The translations under genes were made by a program, and so were the position numbers. A stretch of 64,000 nucleotides of DNA from assembly GCF_002999335.1 (NCBI RefSeq), contig NW_020312591.1:1-64000 (forward strand), in the 5' to 3' direction. Positions 33,480 through 46,874 of the stretch are shown here, piece by piece (positions within the stretch are counted from its first letter, which is position 1; each line of letters starts with the position of its first letter). The notes below the pieces were generated by a model. The model saw nothing but the letters and a program-made list of their open reading frames with translations, was not told the origin of the DNA and made no database searches. This DNA is from Cyclospora cayetanensis (Eukaryota; Apicomplexa; Conoidasida; Eucoccidiorida; Eimeriidae).

Positions 33480-34171
33480 AGTGGGATACGTGGAACGCAG
33501 AACAAGACTTGGTTCGAGGCTTCCGGAGAGGGTGCGACGTGGGAAGGCGGCGTGAAAAATGAGGAAAACGGCGCGAACGTCCTCCCTCAGAGTGACAGTG
33601 CTGCCGACAAAGGAGGAAGGATCGCTCCCCGAAATTGAAAGCCGCCTCTGACCCTTCGAACAAGCGGAATCACGCAAGCAGCCTCCTCCGACGCTCCTTT
33701 CCTTGCTACCTACGCTTTCGTTTCCCAGTAAATGTACCGAAAAACTCCAGCCCACGCAAGGCTTGCCCAGACGCGCAGCGGCGCAGCAACAAAGAAAACG
33801 AAAAAGAAGAAAAAAACAAAAGTCTACCTAAAATAGCCCCCTTTCAGGCACTAACTGCCCTGCGCAAGGGCCCCACAGAAGAAGCCAACAAAACCCGTTA
33901 GGGGCCTCTGTGCTCATCGAGAACCACCTTCACCGGAAGTCCAACCTGCAAAAACAACTAAACCAGCGATGTCTCAATAATGGGGACCTCAGGGCCTCAT
34001 TTGTACTTTTTCATAAGAATACAAGTCTTAGAGGGCTGCTCCCCTATGCATGGCTCCGTTTTTTCCTCCTCTTGACAGCTGCCAAGATGCCCCAGTTCGT
34101 GTTTGCGGCTATCCTTTTCGCGCGATTTTATTAAAGAGCAAACAAAAATGATGCGTATGATCCCGTGAGAA
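33480..34171. promoter_or_regulatory. Shared upstream region of divergent PNO1 and downstream gene
   Basis: The starts of PNO1 (minus) and the 34172 gene (plus) face away from each other across 692 bp, so this stretch must hold the promoters of both. I see no recognisable element beyond A-rich runs around 33790-33830. ORFs here are not supported. Confidence 0.4.
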
Positions 34172-36304
34172 ATGCCTGTTTCTCCCTCCCCTGCCGTTTC
34201 CCTGCTCCGTGAACGGCTAAGTCACTCCTGGTTGCCCACCAACCCCACCCTTTCCCCGTCCTGCTTATCGGGAAGCTTGAGGGGAGTCCCTATTCTGGGA
34301 GCCTCCCTGAGGCGGCAGGCGCAACTGCGGCTTCTGTCCACCGTATTTGTAAGATGTAGAGCCAGGTTTGCACCAAGAAGCCAGGCTGCCAGCTGCTGCA
34401 TGCCAGAGGCCTCCACCGGACGGTTCGCTGAGGTAGAGGATGCAGTTACGCGGCTCGTAGAACTGCATCGGAGGGGAATGTATGGATCCAAGGGCCCCTG
34501 GCGACGCTTGCTGCAGCGGATAAGTCGAAACTCTGGCACGCTTGCTGCAGGAGGAGAAGACCTCGTGCTGTCTGTTGTTTCTGCTGTTGCTGCTGCTTTC
34601 CGTGCAACTGGGTGCCCCTTTTCGGACGCCTGCGTTCTAGCGACGCATCTGTTGCAGCTTCTGGCGACACCATGCTCCGCAGCAGCAGTGCCCTCAGCCC
34701 TGGCAGCCAACGGAATATCTCCTCGCAGCCGCTTGCTGCTGTTGCTGCAGCTGCAGCCGCTCATCTGCCTTAGTGCAGATAGGCAGCACCTGTTCGAGCA
34801 GAGGAGACGCGCTCTTCTTCCCATTCTGCCGCAGTGCGTCCAAGCTCTTGAGGACGCGGCAACGGCTGCAGCAGCGCCAGACGTCACCCTAGCGGAACCA
34901 CAACCGCCTCCAGAATCCTTCTCAAGCCTTGTGCGCTCTGATCCGTTTGCCGTCATCGAGTTGCTTCTCGAGCCGCTGCAGGCGTGTCAAGAAAGCGACG
35001 ACATGGCAAGCCACCTACAGACGACCGTGCGGGCTGCAGGGGCCTTGCAGCCTTTCCAGGAGGGGGATCGGGAGGTCGAGGCAGCGCTCATCTGCACACG
35101 GTTACTCCTGAGGCACACGGCGCAATGCGAACGGCTAGCAGAAGAGAAGGGCGGATGCTGCAGCGGCGCAAGCGGCCTCCAAAGCAACGTCGTCGCGGAC
35201 TGGTCCGAGATGTGCTTACGTGCAGTTCTTCGCGCTCCGCTGCATTTGTTGTCTGCAACTCAAATCGAGGTGGTCTTTGGGGCTTTAAGAGACTTGAAGG
35301 AGGTTTTAACGAGATTGAAGGCCAAGGTTAGCGCTGCAGAGTTTCTTACAGAGGGGGTAAGAACACACGGACTGCTGCCCCTCCTTGCAGCCGCTGAGGC
35401 GCATGCGCGGGCAGAAGCGACGCGAAGAGCTCCTCTGTTGGAGCCAAAGGAGGTCCTTCACGTTGTGGCTGCGGTGAGCAGACTTTTACACTGTGCGCGC
35501 ACTTTTGAGTGCAGCCGTCTTGCTGTAGCGGAAGCGTGCTGCAGACGGCAATAGGCCACCATCTGCGTCTTTCCCCAGTTGCGAACAGGTGCTCGGAGTG
35601 CGGCGTAGGCAGGCAGCAGCAGTACCAGTTTTGGGGTGAAGCGAAAAGGCGCGTCAGACGCTTAGCGACCTCAGCAGCCAGGTTCTCTTCCATGCCGGCA
35701 CGGCGTGAAGCATGTACACCTGCTGAATGGCAGTGCCACGGAGTGCCTACCCTACACTTGACACAGTGGTGGTTGCCTCTGTTCGTGTTGCTGCTGTGTC
35801 GCTGCAGTCTTTGCGGTACAACCTCTGTGAAGCCTCTGGAAGTTCATGGCTCGCAACCGTTTTTAAGCGCGCTTGCAATCTGAAGGGTAAGCTGGGAATT
35901 GGGTCGAAACAGCCGTTTTCCGTGAAGAACTTCTCTGACCGGCTGAGGGCAGTTTCACTGGCTGCCTGGCAGTGCACATGCAGTGGGTGGTGTTTGTAAC
36001 TTTCTCAGATTCGTTTTCGCAAGAAGAGCGCGCAATGCTGCAAACGGCAGCGCAGCTTATTCTTGAGAAGTCGAAAAACGGAGGGGCTGGACGCGTTTGG
36101 CCTCACATCTGGTCTCCTCCCACAAGGCTGACTCCACATGGCTGTGGAATTGTGCCAGTGGTGGCTGGTGCGGAAACGTCGTGGGACAGAGAAGAGCTGC
36201 AGAGGGTGTTGAAGATCGTCTTAAGGCTGAGACTGTTTGAAGTACCTCCGAGAGCGAACATTTCTTGGGCTTCTGGCCGCTCGCACCGAATCCTTGCGGT
36301 GTGA
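34172..36304 (+). CDS. Helical-repeat-like protein, possibly organellar (RAP/FASTK-type suspected)
   Basis: The model is exon 34172-35473 (donor GTGAGC), exon 35808-35886 (after TCGCTGCAG, donor GTAAGC) and exon 36009-36304 (after TTTCTCAG, stop TGA). Phases fit and sum to 559 codons. The N-terminus is Arg/Ser/Leu-rich and poor in acidic residues (LLRERLSHSW, SLRRQAQLRLLSTVFVRC), like a mitochondrial or plastid presequence. The body is leucine- and alanine-rich helix (EDAVTRLVELHRRG, FGALRDLKEVLTRLK), recalling the coccidian RAP-domain or FASTK-like RNA-binding organellar proteins. I do not see the RAP domain itself, so the family is a guess. Exon 2 could have another boundary upstream, and the gene may extend to the right. 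It is divergent from PNO1. Confidence 0.45.
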
Positions 36305-39300
36305 TGGTGGTAGTCTCTAATTTTTACAAGGACCCCTGCTTTTATTGCAACTTGTAAAATCGATTGAGACTGCCTGGGGCCGCTTGCACAGGTGGCTGGT
36401 TCCCAGAATTGCAGCAGCTCTCCTTAGCAGTCTGGGTGAGTTCGATTAAGGCACGCACTTCGCAGAGTACCTACGTCGCAGTGGAATTGTTAACTGAGAC
36501 TTCTGACCGCCAGTTGCAGCACTAGATTGCTCGTTGGGAGAAGAGCATCCTCATGCTGTACAACACAGCCATAGTTATCGCATTGGCCAAAATGCTGGTG
36601 CACCAGAAAATACCTCTGCAAAGCATCAACGTTAAAATTCTTACAAGGAGTGAGTCATTCATGTTTCTGGTCTTGTCAACCTCAGACTGCTGCATTAGGG
36701 CATCCAGGCGGCCTGTATACAAAAGGCTGCACTGAAAATTTGGGCTGGCTGACACAGATTAAGCTCCACCTACTGTTTTGACTGAGAAGCCAGTCGCATG
36801 GAGACTCGGGTTGCCCTAGTCGTTAGTTGGTTGTAAGATGCTTTTCACTTCGTGCTGGCTTCCACTGCGAGAGGCATGTAGGATGACCGTCGCGACAGGG
36901 GAAGAGCAGGAATTGCTTAATTGGTCCCAGGAGGCCTCTGTGGCTCAATTCGAAGGATAAGTCGAAGCAGAAGGCTCCAAACTCCATATGGTACTTTTTG
37001 AGATGCGGGAGGCTATTGTGAAGTTCAGAAGGAACACGGGCAGCTCGCAAAATAACATCACAAGTGGCGGCTTCAGCAGGTCACCCGAGAGTCTTAAAGT
37101 GCACAGTTTACGCAGAGAACGAGCACTACTAAGCAGTTGAAAAAGAGCACTTCAGACCAAAAAAGCCTAGCAGTGGAATATGCAGAAAACTGCGGAAGGT
37201 GTTGCGGGGGCTGGCAAGCGCGTTTCTTTATTGCGGTGTAACCGGATCTCCATATGAGACGGTCGGTTCCCTGTTCATAGCTACAACAAACGAACAAGCG
37301 CGCGCCCCACACTGCCTGCCTTTCAGAAACGTGGGATACACCCAAGGCAGTAACCTCGTGAATGATATCCTCCACCTGCTCGTAGCGTAAGGGTGCATCA
37401 CCGAGGGCAGGCTTGCTGCAGATATAGTGCTGACGGAGGCTATAATGCCCACTGGGTTGATGGCCAGGACCGGTGGAGAGTTCAAAAAATGCCACAGGGC
37501 TCGAGGCAGAACTGGCATTGCAGCCTTGAGGGATAAACACGAAGTGTTACCCTCTACTGGCTGTCCTTGCTATTTTCCCCTATTCGCCCATCCTGCATGC
37601 ACGCTGCACGCCACTTTAATTCGAATACACCGTGGCTTCTGGTTCCCTATTCTTATTTCGCAAGCATACGCCAAAAAAGTGATCGCTCTCGGCTCAAGTG
37701 TAATTGCAATCTGCAGCTAAAATGCGTGTACTTCTCGATTATCCTAGAGAGGTGTACAACATATGATGCCGGGAAATGCAACCTAACCCCTTTTGATTGC
37801 ACGATGACTTTATGGGGATCGTGTGTGACAAGAGTTTCGCTTTGCAAGACGGGTCCATTTGAGGTGCTCTCCATTGTGTCTCATTGCAGAGTTCAGCTTT
37901 AAGTGTCACATGCACCAAGGAAAGTCGTTGGCTTTCATGAGCAGCCGAAGGCTTCTTGCCTGCACCCTTCTGGTGCTCCCTAGTGAAGATTAGGGTGCCC
38001 CCCAAGACTCTGCACGCTGCACAGTCCCTGTAGTTTGTTTCGGGGTAACGCTGGCCCTTGCCTTTCTGACTTAGTGCAGGTATGGGGGAAGCCAAAGCGC
38101 GAAGTCTTAGCAGCAAAAATCAGCCGATCAAATGTGGTGGTGGAGCTGTTTGAGCGACAAATCTTTGGCTCAGCTTGCTTCTCAGTACTGATGTGCACTT
38201 CACCCTTCAGAAGCGGCGAAACACCTGGTTTAACGGCACGTAGACTCGTTCACATCTGTGGATTTGAGCCCTAAGCTCTACCCTACAGCTGAGGATGCGA
38301 CAGGGAGGGCTGCCTGAACGCAGCCCTGAAGCGCGTTTCGGAGACAGGGAAAGAAGTACCCGAAAGCAGGGAATACGAGAGCGCTGCCATATGCGAGGCC
38401 TGCGGCAAGCAGATAAACGAATCATGAAAAAGGATTCCTCTACAAAGCAACAGATTTCAGTGGACCAAACTACTATTGGAAAGGCAGGAACGGATTCATT
38501 CAGTCCAATGGTTGTAGCCGTGAGATTTCCACGAATTAACAGTAGGTGGCATGTGCATGCTTTTTCCAAAATGAACGGTACATGCGAAAAGCCTTAAAAA
38601 ATGGATCTTCCTCTGCAGTGGCAGAAGTTACATGAGGGCTTTTCCAGTGATTTGTTGCGTTTTCAGGTGAGACTAGGGTAGCCGGCAAAGATGGTACATC
38701 CTTGCTGGTACTGGAGCTGCTCCAGGAGCGCGCGCAGCTCAGAGCTCTGGGTATCACTAAGTAGGTGGAGCAGGGCAGCCGACTGCCAGATGAAGAGGGC
38801 AGCATTTTGTGCTTTGCAGGCAGCAAAGCCAGGCTCGTACGCCACGCTGCAGCGCACTCTGTTATTTCTCGCCTGAGGTAGAATATCGCACAGCGTGTCC
38901 CATGCCCGAGGCGTCTTCAAGGAGAAGGCTCGAATGTAGCCTGTTTCTTAACAGTGCACCTGCCTGGAATCTCACTGAGGCTTCTATAGAGGCGACGACG
39001 AGCGTTCCCAAAGGCGTTACAGCAGGAGCCTCGGTTTCTGGCTGGCTGAAGGGTGCACTGCAGTCCGAGAGTCTTAGGGCTTCTTCCTACTGGTGTTGCT
39101 TTGTGGTGAAACAACCAAGAAGCCATCAGCAGCTTTTTCCACCGCGTTCTTCAGTTATAACGTGTGCTAGCTGGCCAGTGAAGCTATAACCCTTCTGGTC
39201 TGCTCCCTTGCATTTGTGCTTTCTTTTTGCTGTGGGAAAGTTCCTGCATCCGTATGTATCTTTCATACGACACTTGCGGGTAATGCCGCAGAACTGGATC

Positions 39301-42300
39301 TCTCAGCGAATGGCTCCGCAGCGCTTATGCGCCTGTTGCGTGTTCTGCAACGCATGACGAGAACGTGGTCGATCTGCTGAGGAGCCCAGAGCCTAGGACA
39401 TTCGACTGTATGTTCATGGATTTGAGTATACAGGTAACCTCACAGGTGGCATTTCTGCATTCGTCCTGATCTTTTCGCTGCTGCACACAGTATGTCAAAT
39501 AATTTACAGTACTGACGCGGGACGACATCGCTATGAGGAAGAGCACGAGGTACTGCTGTAGTCTTAGGTTGCATTACTACCGTCAATCCAAGAAGTTTCA
39601 CCCTGAAGGGCCCGTCCAAGTTTGCTTGACTGTATACAACAACTCATGCTGTCTGGAACAAATGCAACCTAGAGGAACAGACGTGATCCTGAGGGGCCCC
39701 ACGGGAATCCCGACGGTAGCAACAGAAGCACTGCCTGGATGTAGAGGGGGTTTCATTGGACGCTCAAAAGTGCCGAGAGCCACAGAACCTCATCCACATG
39801 CCTTCACACAGGCCTTTTTGAAGCTGCACATACGTTGCCACGGCGATCTGTCTTCGAAGGGTCGGTCTGTACTGCAGGTGAAGCAGTCCAAGGGGGGGGG
39901 AAATTCGTCGTGATCAGCTTTGTTTCAAGTAGTTTAGATGCGGTATTGCTGTCGTTGATGGGTGAAAACTACTTGGAAAAGGGATGGAAATCTCAGTTGG
40001 ACAGCTGGTGGAGATCCGTAAAAGTCTTAAGCAAGCCTTGCCACACGCATTTGCAGAAGCTCTAGTTCATCGTCGTGGGAAGCCTTTTTAGCATCCGTGA
40101 TCTTACTGCCAGAAATGCTGCATGGATTTCTGTGGAAGCTGTTTTTTTTGCGGCAGCTAAAAATGCTCGCTTGTACTGTAGTGGAGGCAGAACATCAAAA
40201 TGCACTTTTGGCGCTACACACAACTCTACTGTCTTCCTTTTAATCCTAAAAGTGCTTCACATAAGTGCAGTCAAGGTTCATATCTGCCCACCGAGAGGGG
40301 CAATCTGGGAAAATCCGCAAGGTGCGCTGTTTCGGTATCGACCTTTTCTGATCCTTTTTGCATTGCTGTCCAGCGTCTACTTTTTCTTCGAGTCCTTCGT
40401 TCACTCCTGATGATCTCTCTATTCCTGCATGTCTCCTTGAGGTCTTTGCACGTAGGTTTGGCCGAGCGCATTTCTTTACCGCTCTGCCTGCTGGTTTTCT
40501 GCTCTCCGTTGGTGAACCAGACACAGTGGCTCCAGGTTTTTCCTTTCCGCTGGCATTCAGTAAACTGAGATTATAAACGTGATGGAGATGCGAGCATGGG
40601 AAAGGAGTACAAAATTGATGTGCGGAGCTTACAAAAACAAAGTAGAACTCACTCACACACAATTCCTTTGCTCCATATTGCGAATCATGCGCAGAAAGCT
40701 ACGTTGCACCGTGTAAAGGTCAAAAAGGGGCTGAGTTTCTCAGCGAATCGTATAGACTAAAACATAAGCCCTGTGCTCAACTCTGCGCCATGGGCACTAT
40801 ACTCTAACATTTCACAGCCTGATACTTCAAAACTGCAGACCTTAGGCGTTCATTCTTTTACGTTGCCCCATTTAGTGACTCTGCAGAGGCGCTTAAGACT
40901 TCATAGCCTTGTCAATACAGAGGCAGCATGTGGATCCCGATGCGAAGCGGAGGCAAAGCAAGTAGATGGGTCTTTGTGTTTGTTTCCAGCCTGTTTTTGC
41001 TTTCTTCTGTACTTAAGGAATGCCGCTGTTTACGATGCAGTACGACGGCTCTTAATGATGTGCCTAGTTACCTTTTTGCAGGATGATAGAGGCAAGAGTA
41101 TCACCGAAGCAGGAATGCAGGGCTGTTTCTCCGTCAGCAGGTTGAAGCCTATGCTCCTCATTTGCCTTATGTTGTAGCGGACTTGGCTATAGTTAGGCAC
41201 TTCTACTACACTACTTTTGGTCAGCCAAAAAGTAGTACAGAGTTCACTATTAGGCTTGTCTGTTCGTATATCTTACTTATGGCACTGCATTGTTGGCTGG
41301 CTATAACAAGGATCATTGTTGCATGTGTTTCGGCTAGGTGCTTTGTGCAACCAGTTGTGCAGGCTCCGAGAGTTTAGTGAAGCAGCTACGCGCAGTCTGG
41401 CTGTCCTGCTCCCATCACGCAGCCAACTCTGAGGGGCGCGGGCAGTGGAAGGAGGCAATTTGTTTGAAAGAACACCTCATAACTTTCTATTACGTTTCCA
41501 CTGAGAAGGAATCAACTAATTCCTTACAAAGACCTTTTGATGCAGCGTTAGAGTGTGCCTTCCTGAGGAGCGAAGGAAGTAGCTTCATACAACAAAACCA
41601 AAACCGAACGCTTGCGTATACGCACGATGCCATTTTTGTCATGTTAACTGCACAAGAGCACCCAACATTGCATTTTAGAGCTTTTGTATATTTTGTTGGT
41701 GAATGGGTATTTCGTTTCTTTCGGTCTCTGCTACTTTTTCGTGGCAGCTCCTTCCTGATGGCTGCTGCATAGGCATACATATCAACTAGCAATGCACATA
41801 ACTGTACCTTCATCTGCTGTTCACAGAAGGGCAATACCTAAACTGCAAGTTAGCCTTTGTGCGATTCATACTCATTCTCGTCTATTGAATCCTAGAGAGA
41901 GGCCTTGTAAGCCTGTTACTTTGTGCAGTCCCTCAACAAACTACGTATTCGTTTTATCGTATAACCGCTGTCTGCAGCATTATCAAGGAGAAAAGGTAAA
42001 ATCCCTGTGATCATTCTGATTACACGGTTTTGACTCACGTCCTTCTGGGCTTTAGCGCTCCGCTGTACATCATGGTTACAAATCTAACAAATGAAATTCA
42101 TGTTTTGTTCTATGGCATCCCGCTCGAAGCTGCTCGGACACCGTAGGGGACTCTAGGGTCAAACCAATTTGTTTTTTTGTAGCACAGAAGGTCTAAACTA
42201 TATGTAGAGTGTATATGATGCTTGATTTCACTCAAATGTGGCAATCCTTCGAAAATATGCCGAGCAGCCCTTCGCTCAAGAAGTCGAAGCCCTGCAGTGT

Positions 42301-42470
42301 TCGCTCGGGCTGCATCGGAGTGTGGTCGCTGCAAAGGCAAATTGCATATATAGGGCCCCCTTTCATGTGTTTTCTGTGTCGACTGCAATTTTTTGTCTAT
42401 GTTAGTCCTCTTCATGAAAATCGATCGAGACAAAGGGCTGCATTTACCCCTTCCCCTCCCACAGGGGTCC
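36305..42470. other. Unresolved stretch with exon-like fragments on both strands
   Basis: No long ORF is present, but several short open stretches have good splice signals. Plus-strand examples: 39294-39431 (THDENVVDLLRSPEPR..., donor GTAACC) and 41120-41190 (LFLRQQVEAYAPHLPYVVAD, after GAATGCAG). Minus-strand examples: 38876-38703 (RVRCSVAYEPGFAACKAQNA...) and around 37410-37365 (PALGDAPLRYEQVEDIIHE). I could not chain them in phase. There may be one intron-rich gene here or two overlapping ones. Confidence 0.35.
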
Positions 42471-42626
42471 GAATGCTGCTGCGCGGCTGCGGTTAGTCGT
42501 TTCTTCTTTCCGCCTGATTTTCCTCCCTAATTTTTAGCCTTTTCGTCATTAAATGCTGGCGCGCAGCCTCCGCGCTTCCGGTCCCTTGCACTTCTTGGGT
42601 CGTACTCACGTCCGTAGGCGGCAGAG

Positions 42627-45600
42627 TCGGGTGCTATCGGGTGCTTCAGCAGGAAGGGCTCCCACCGCTGGAGGGTCCTCTCTTTGCAAAGTGTGCATCC
42701 GCAGAGAGAGGCAGCTCACCTGTGCACAGCAAGACGGCTCCTGTCGGGGATTATCAGGCTGAGGCAAGCGCCAGCGACTCCAATATTTCAGCCATACAGC
42801 GCAGGGCCTCTGGTTCAAAAGCGCCTCTACGGAGAGCAGCGCGGCTGCCACGACACGAACAACGCCGGCAGCATCAGCAACTTGCAGCAGGAAAGGCGAG
42901 AACGGCGTGCGTGGCTCTACCCGATGCAGCAGCAGGAGCAGCAGGACCACTACCAACACCAGCCCTTGGACCTCCTACACGCCTCTCTGCAGAGCGACCC
43001 TCATTTCCGGAGGCTGGAGGGAGAGGAGCGGCTCCAACTTCGGCAGCAGCAACTGCCTCATGCATCAAATCCACCCAAGCCTTTGGCTGCTGAGAGAAAA
43101 AAAATGAGGGCCGCTAGTACGGGGGCTTTCCCCACCATGGGATCTCCTGCAGGTATTCATTCCGCGAATTCACCTTTGGCAGAAAATGCACTGAACACTT
43201 CTGTCGGCGATCCTGCAGGCCTCGCTAGCGTGCTGCGTGCTGCTGTACCGGCATATGGCAAGGCGCAGTGCCAGCTCGAGGTGAGTCAAGAGATCTGCAG
43301 CGACCTCAGGAGACAGGCGGATCTGGTGAAAAGACTCGAACTGTTTCTCAAGGGATACAAAAAGACGCTGAAAGGTAGGCCTTACGATCCTAGCGTTAGC
43401 GGAGATGGGTTGAGGAGGCCGACAGCAGGCGGAGGCTCAGAGAAGCGGAGGCCTTTTTACTAACCCTTCGCTCGGTGGCTTGTGGTTTTCGTGCTGCAGA
43501 GCTAGAATCCATCCACAGAGCAGTCAACACTGCTGTGACAGACTTCTTCAGGGGCACACCCTACGAAGCTGTACTTCTCCCCCTGATGCACTACTGCGTA
43601 AGCCTTGTGGAATGCAGGATCTCGAGTGCAAGAGCCCTAGAAACCACACAGACGGGACGGCAGCATCGCGCAACAGGGCACTTTTTTCACCAAGTGGAGA
43701 GTCTCGTGGCATTCAGGGAAGTGGATGGCCCCTGTGGCATCTTGTGCCTTTTGTGCTCAGGAATGCATGCGGAAAACACAAGCGGACTTGGTATGATTTT
43801 TCCGACTGCAGCCACACTACCAGCAGCGGCAGTGTAGAGCTAAAAGCGCAGGCTGCCGTAAGCGCCTTTTGCGCATACCAATGAGGACGTTGAACTCCCA
43901 ACTTTCGCTTTGATGCTTCTAACGTTCAGGGACCAGCCATCGAAAATGCGGTATTTGGAGGCGCAGAGATGCTGCGGAGAACCCGAAGAGCAGAGGTACT
44001 GGCCTGTAAATGCAGGATAAGGGCTGTTTTAGTGTTGTCGCATAAAGGGATTTGTGGCGTGCGTGCTTCATGCCAAGGGAACTTACGCCTTGGGGATTGC
44101 GGCTGTGCGGTTTGGTGCTGCAGGCGCTGCTTAATCAGAGAGACTCAGCTGCCCGAGAGGTTTCCCATTACACGAAGGTGGGTAGGCGAAGTAGCGCTTT
44201 GGGGTGTTTGCTCAAGCATGAGAGGGAGTTTTGCTGAAGTCATGCAGTCAGAGGTGTGCGTGCTGCCTGCAGAAACTGACTTTCTTGAAGGGGCAGCCTG
44301 CAGCTACACACAAGGCAAAAGTTCGCCTCCTGAGGGTAAGGAAGGTCAGGGAATAAAAGGCTTAACTATTGGCGTCAGTGTCTCTTGCGGAACGGTCCGT
44401 AGTGCTCGGTTTTTGCGGTTGTATGCGCTGTTGCGCTTCAGAATGAGCAAAAGCTCTCCAAAGCTCTAACCGATTTCTACGAGAAAGAACAAATAGTAAA
44501 GTGGGTGTGGGGTTCTCTACGCTTGGGGGGGGGGGGGAGACTTTATAAGTTCCTTTTGGGTATATTTCTTAGCCCGTGAAGATGGCGGCAGCCAAAGTCG
44601 GCGTTGCGAAGAGGGTCTGCAATTGCTACCTTAAGCCGCGGGGGAGGGCAAGGGTACTTTCTGCGCTGTTTCCATAGGAACCAAGTCGATGGCTTTTTGG
44701 CTAATCGCTTTATGTTGGCGGCATCTCTCGTCAGCAAGGTGTGCTCAGTTTGGAAACTTTAAGGTTAAAGGGGCTCGCATGCGTGTGGTGTAAAGGGGAG
44801 GTGGTTTATTTGCCACGAGGCGCACACAGGGTTTTGCCACAGCTCCTGTTGCCTCTAGCAGGATCGCCGTAGGTTTGGTGGCAACTGTGTGTGTATGTAT
44901 GAGTGTGTGTGTTTGTGGGGAGGGGTGGGGGGTGGGGGGGTTAACTGCTGTTGCCTCAATGCGGAGTGCACCTGAAAACGCAAAAATAAGCGGTGCCTCG
45001 TGCATGCATTGCGTGTCTCTGTGATGGCTACAGTCGCTCTCGGTTTCAGCGGACATGGTGGATTCTCTGTCGCCTTTTCTAGGGCCCCTTATGCGCTGTC
45101 TTCAAAGTATCAGCACTCTGTACTTCGTGAAGCGGCACCGAGCAGCCAGCTCGGGTAATGACAAACCCTTATTCAATGTGTCGTTGATTCTGCTAATAGG
45201 TGGTTGCAGCAGCTGCTGCTAGGGATTTATTGCTGCTGCCGCGTTTGGCAAGCGCCTTCGCTGCTCCTGGTATTGTGCTGCCGCTGTGCAGGCCTGCAAA
45301 AAGCCGGATCGAGCGCTCCACTGCTTTCTTCTTCCTGCTCTTTACACGATGAGGAGGTTTTTTCAGGGGTCCCTTTGCAGGGTCGAGGGATTTCGTGGCA
45401 ACGTTGTAATACTGCCAGCGATTCGGGTAGCGACACGCTGGAAGCAGCAGGAGCAGCAGCCGCAAAAGCGAAGAGCCCGCGAGACTGGGAAGGGAACTCC
45501 TTGCTGCTGTCATTGGATTCGGTGCCGCAATCGGGGATGCGGCAGCCGCAGCAAGATCAGCAGCCGCGGCAGCCGCAGCAAGATCAGCAGCCGCGGCAGC

Positions 45601-46874
45601 CGCAGGGGGGCCCCCTCGGGAGTTTTGAAAGGGCCTCCTCTTCACCAGACTTCCCGGGGGTGTATAGCGCGCGCAGGCGGGGTAGCTTTTCGCGGGGTTG
45701 GCTGAGGGCCCCCCTCGCTTCCCTGTCCAAGATGGCGGCGAGCTTCAAGAAAACGAACACTCAGCAGGAGCAGCTGCAGCAGCAAGGCCATAGAGACATG
45801 CAGTCTTGGGGGGGCAGCAGGATGCCTTCAAGCGCCCAACAGTGGGGGCCCCCCAAGCAGCTTCCTGGGAGGTACAGATCTCATCCCCCGGATCTTCTTA
45901 GTGACTCGCCTGTTCTCCCCCCACAGCAGCGAATTCTGCGGCAACAGAGCCCGGAAAGCAACAGACAACGCGTGAGAGAAAACGCGGGTGTATCGCCGTC
46001 TTCATCCTTTGTAGGCCGTGCGGCTGCTCGCATGTTCTCAGCCTTCAGACACAAGGAATCCAACGACCTTGAGCAACCACCGCTCGACACGCGGAGGGCC
46101 TCATCTTGTCTTTTCTCTGTAGAGGAAGGGGATGGCGACTATCAGCAGGTAGGAGCTCCAGCAGTGCAGCAGGTGCAGCAAGGTTCATTGCTGCTCCAGC
46201 AACAGCTACACCAGCAGAATCAGCTATTGCAAGACAGTCTCCGACGCCGTTCATTTACAGAAAGCCATCAAGGAGGTGACGGCGAGGCTGCCTCTGTTGC
46301 AACGGGGGGAGCGTTCCCAGGGGCCTCCCGATGGAGCGCTTCCCAGAGTGCAGGGTTCCCTCCTGCCCATTCCACATCTACGGAGGAGGCCCCTGTTTTC
46401 CCCGAATCACGGCAGCAGGGAGAAGCCTTCAATGGGGGCCCCTCACCTAGCGGCAGTACACCGAACCCCTTCGCGGCTTCCCAGCGTCCCTCAGGGCAAG
46501 AAAGGGCATCCACGAGCGCTGCAAAGGAATCTCAGCAAGCGGCAGCGGTAGGATCTTCTGCAACAAGGGGGCAGTGCCATCATCAGGAGCGCTCGTGGAG
46601 AGGGCTCCAGCTGTGGGATAGCGACGAAGGCTCCAGTGAGCCTCGCTCGCGACGAGTTGAGGGGCCTCGTGAAGCTCCTAATGCCGGCCTGCAGTATCCC
46701 TCTGCATCTGCAAGGGAAGCAGTGCCAGTTGCTGCAACGGACTGCGATGGCGTGGATACCACTGAGCCGTCGACGTCTTTCTCTTTCTACGAATGCATGC
46801 AGCACCAACCAGGGAACGCAGCCCGCCCGGCTTCTCCTGGTGGGGGATCAAACACGGGGGGGAGGAGCCACTAA
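42627..46874 (+). CDS. BAR-domain-like protein with Q/S-rich C-terminal tail, nine exons
   Basis: BAR domains are helical dimers that sense or bend membranes. Exons: about 42627-43374, 43500-43597, 43930-43995, 44124-44159, 44273-44335, 44442-44500, 44678-44738, 45034-45154 and 45292-46874; all eight joins keep phase. The joined helical part reads ADLVKRLELFLKGYKKTLK, ELESIHRAVNTAVTDFF, LLNQRDSAAREKLTFLKG, KLSKALTDFYEKEQ, DGFLANRFMLAASLVSK, then SLSPFLGPLMRCLQSISTL. This order and spacing (a KAxxDFYEKEQ-like motif, then a long helix with a late aromatic stretch) resembles amphiphysin/Rvs161-type BAR domains. The N-terminus is Gln-rich (QQQEQQDHYQHQ). The last exon encodes 526 residues of Gln/Ser/Pro-rich disorder with a QPRQPQQDQ repeat (45545-45605). 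The start is unresolved: ATG 42473 (spliced 42491 to 42625) or 42553 are candidates. The family call is moderate; the gene itself is well supported. Confidence 0.6.
44525..44537 (+). repeat. Poly-G run (13) in intron
   Basis: This is an uninterrupted run of G in the intron between 44501 and 44677 of the BAR-like gene. Its length is likely unstable and prone to sequencing error. Confidence 0.8.

Noticed and set aside
43700..43780. VAFREVDGPCG resembling the start of a RAP domain (EVDGP)
   Set aside because: It lies in an intron of the BAR-like gene by the phase-matched model, and the residues after DGP do not fit the RAP pattern.
45193..45645. Minus-strand alanine-rich ORF (LAAAAAAADLAAA)
   Set aside because: It is the reverse of CAG repeats in the BAR-like gene's last exon, with no splice or domain support.
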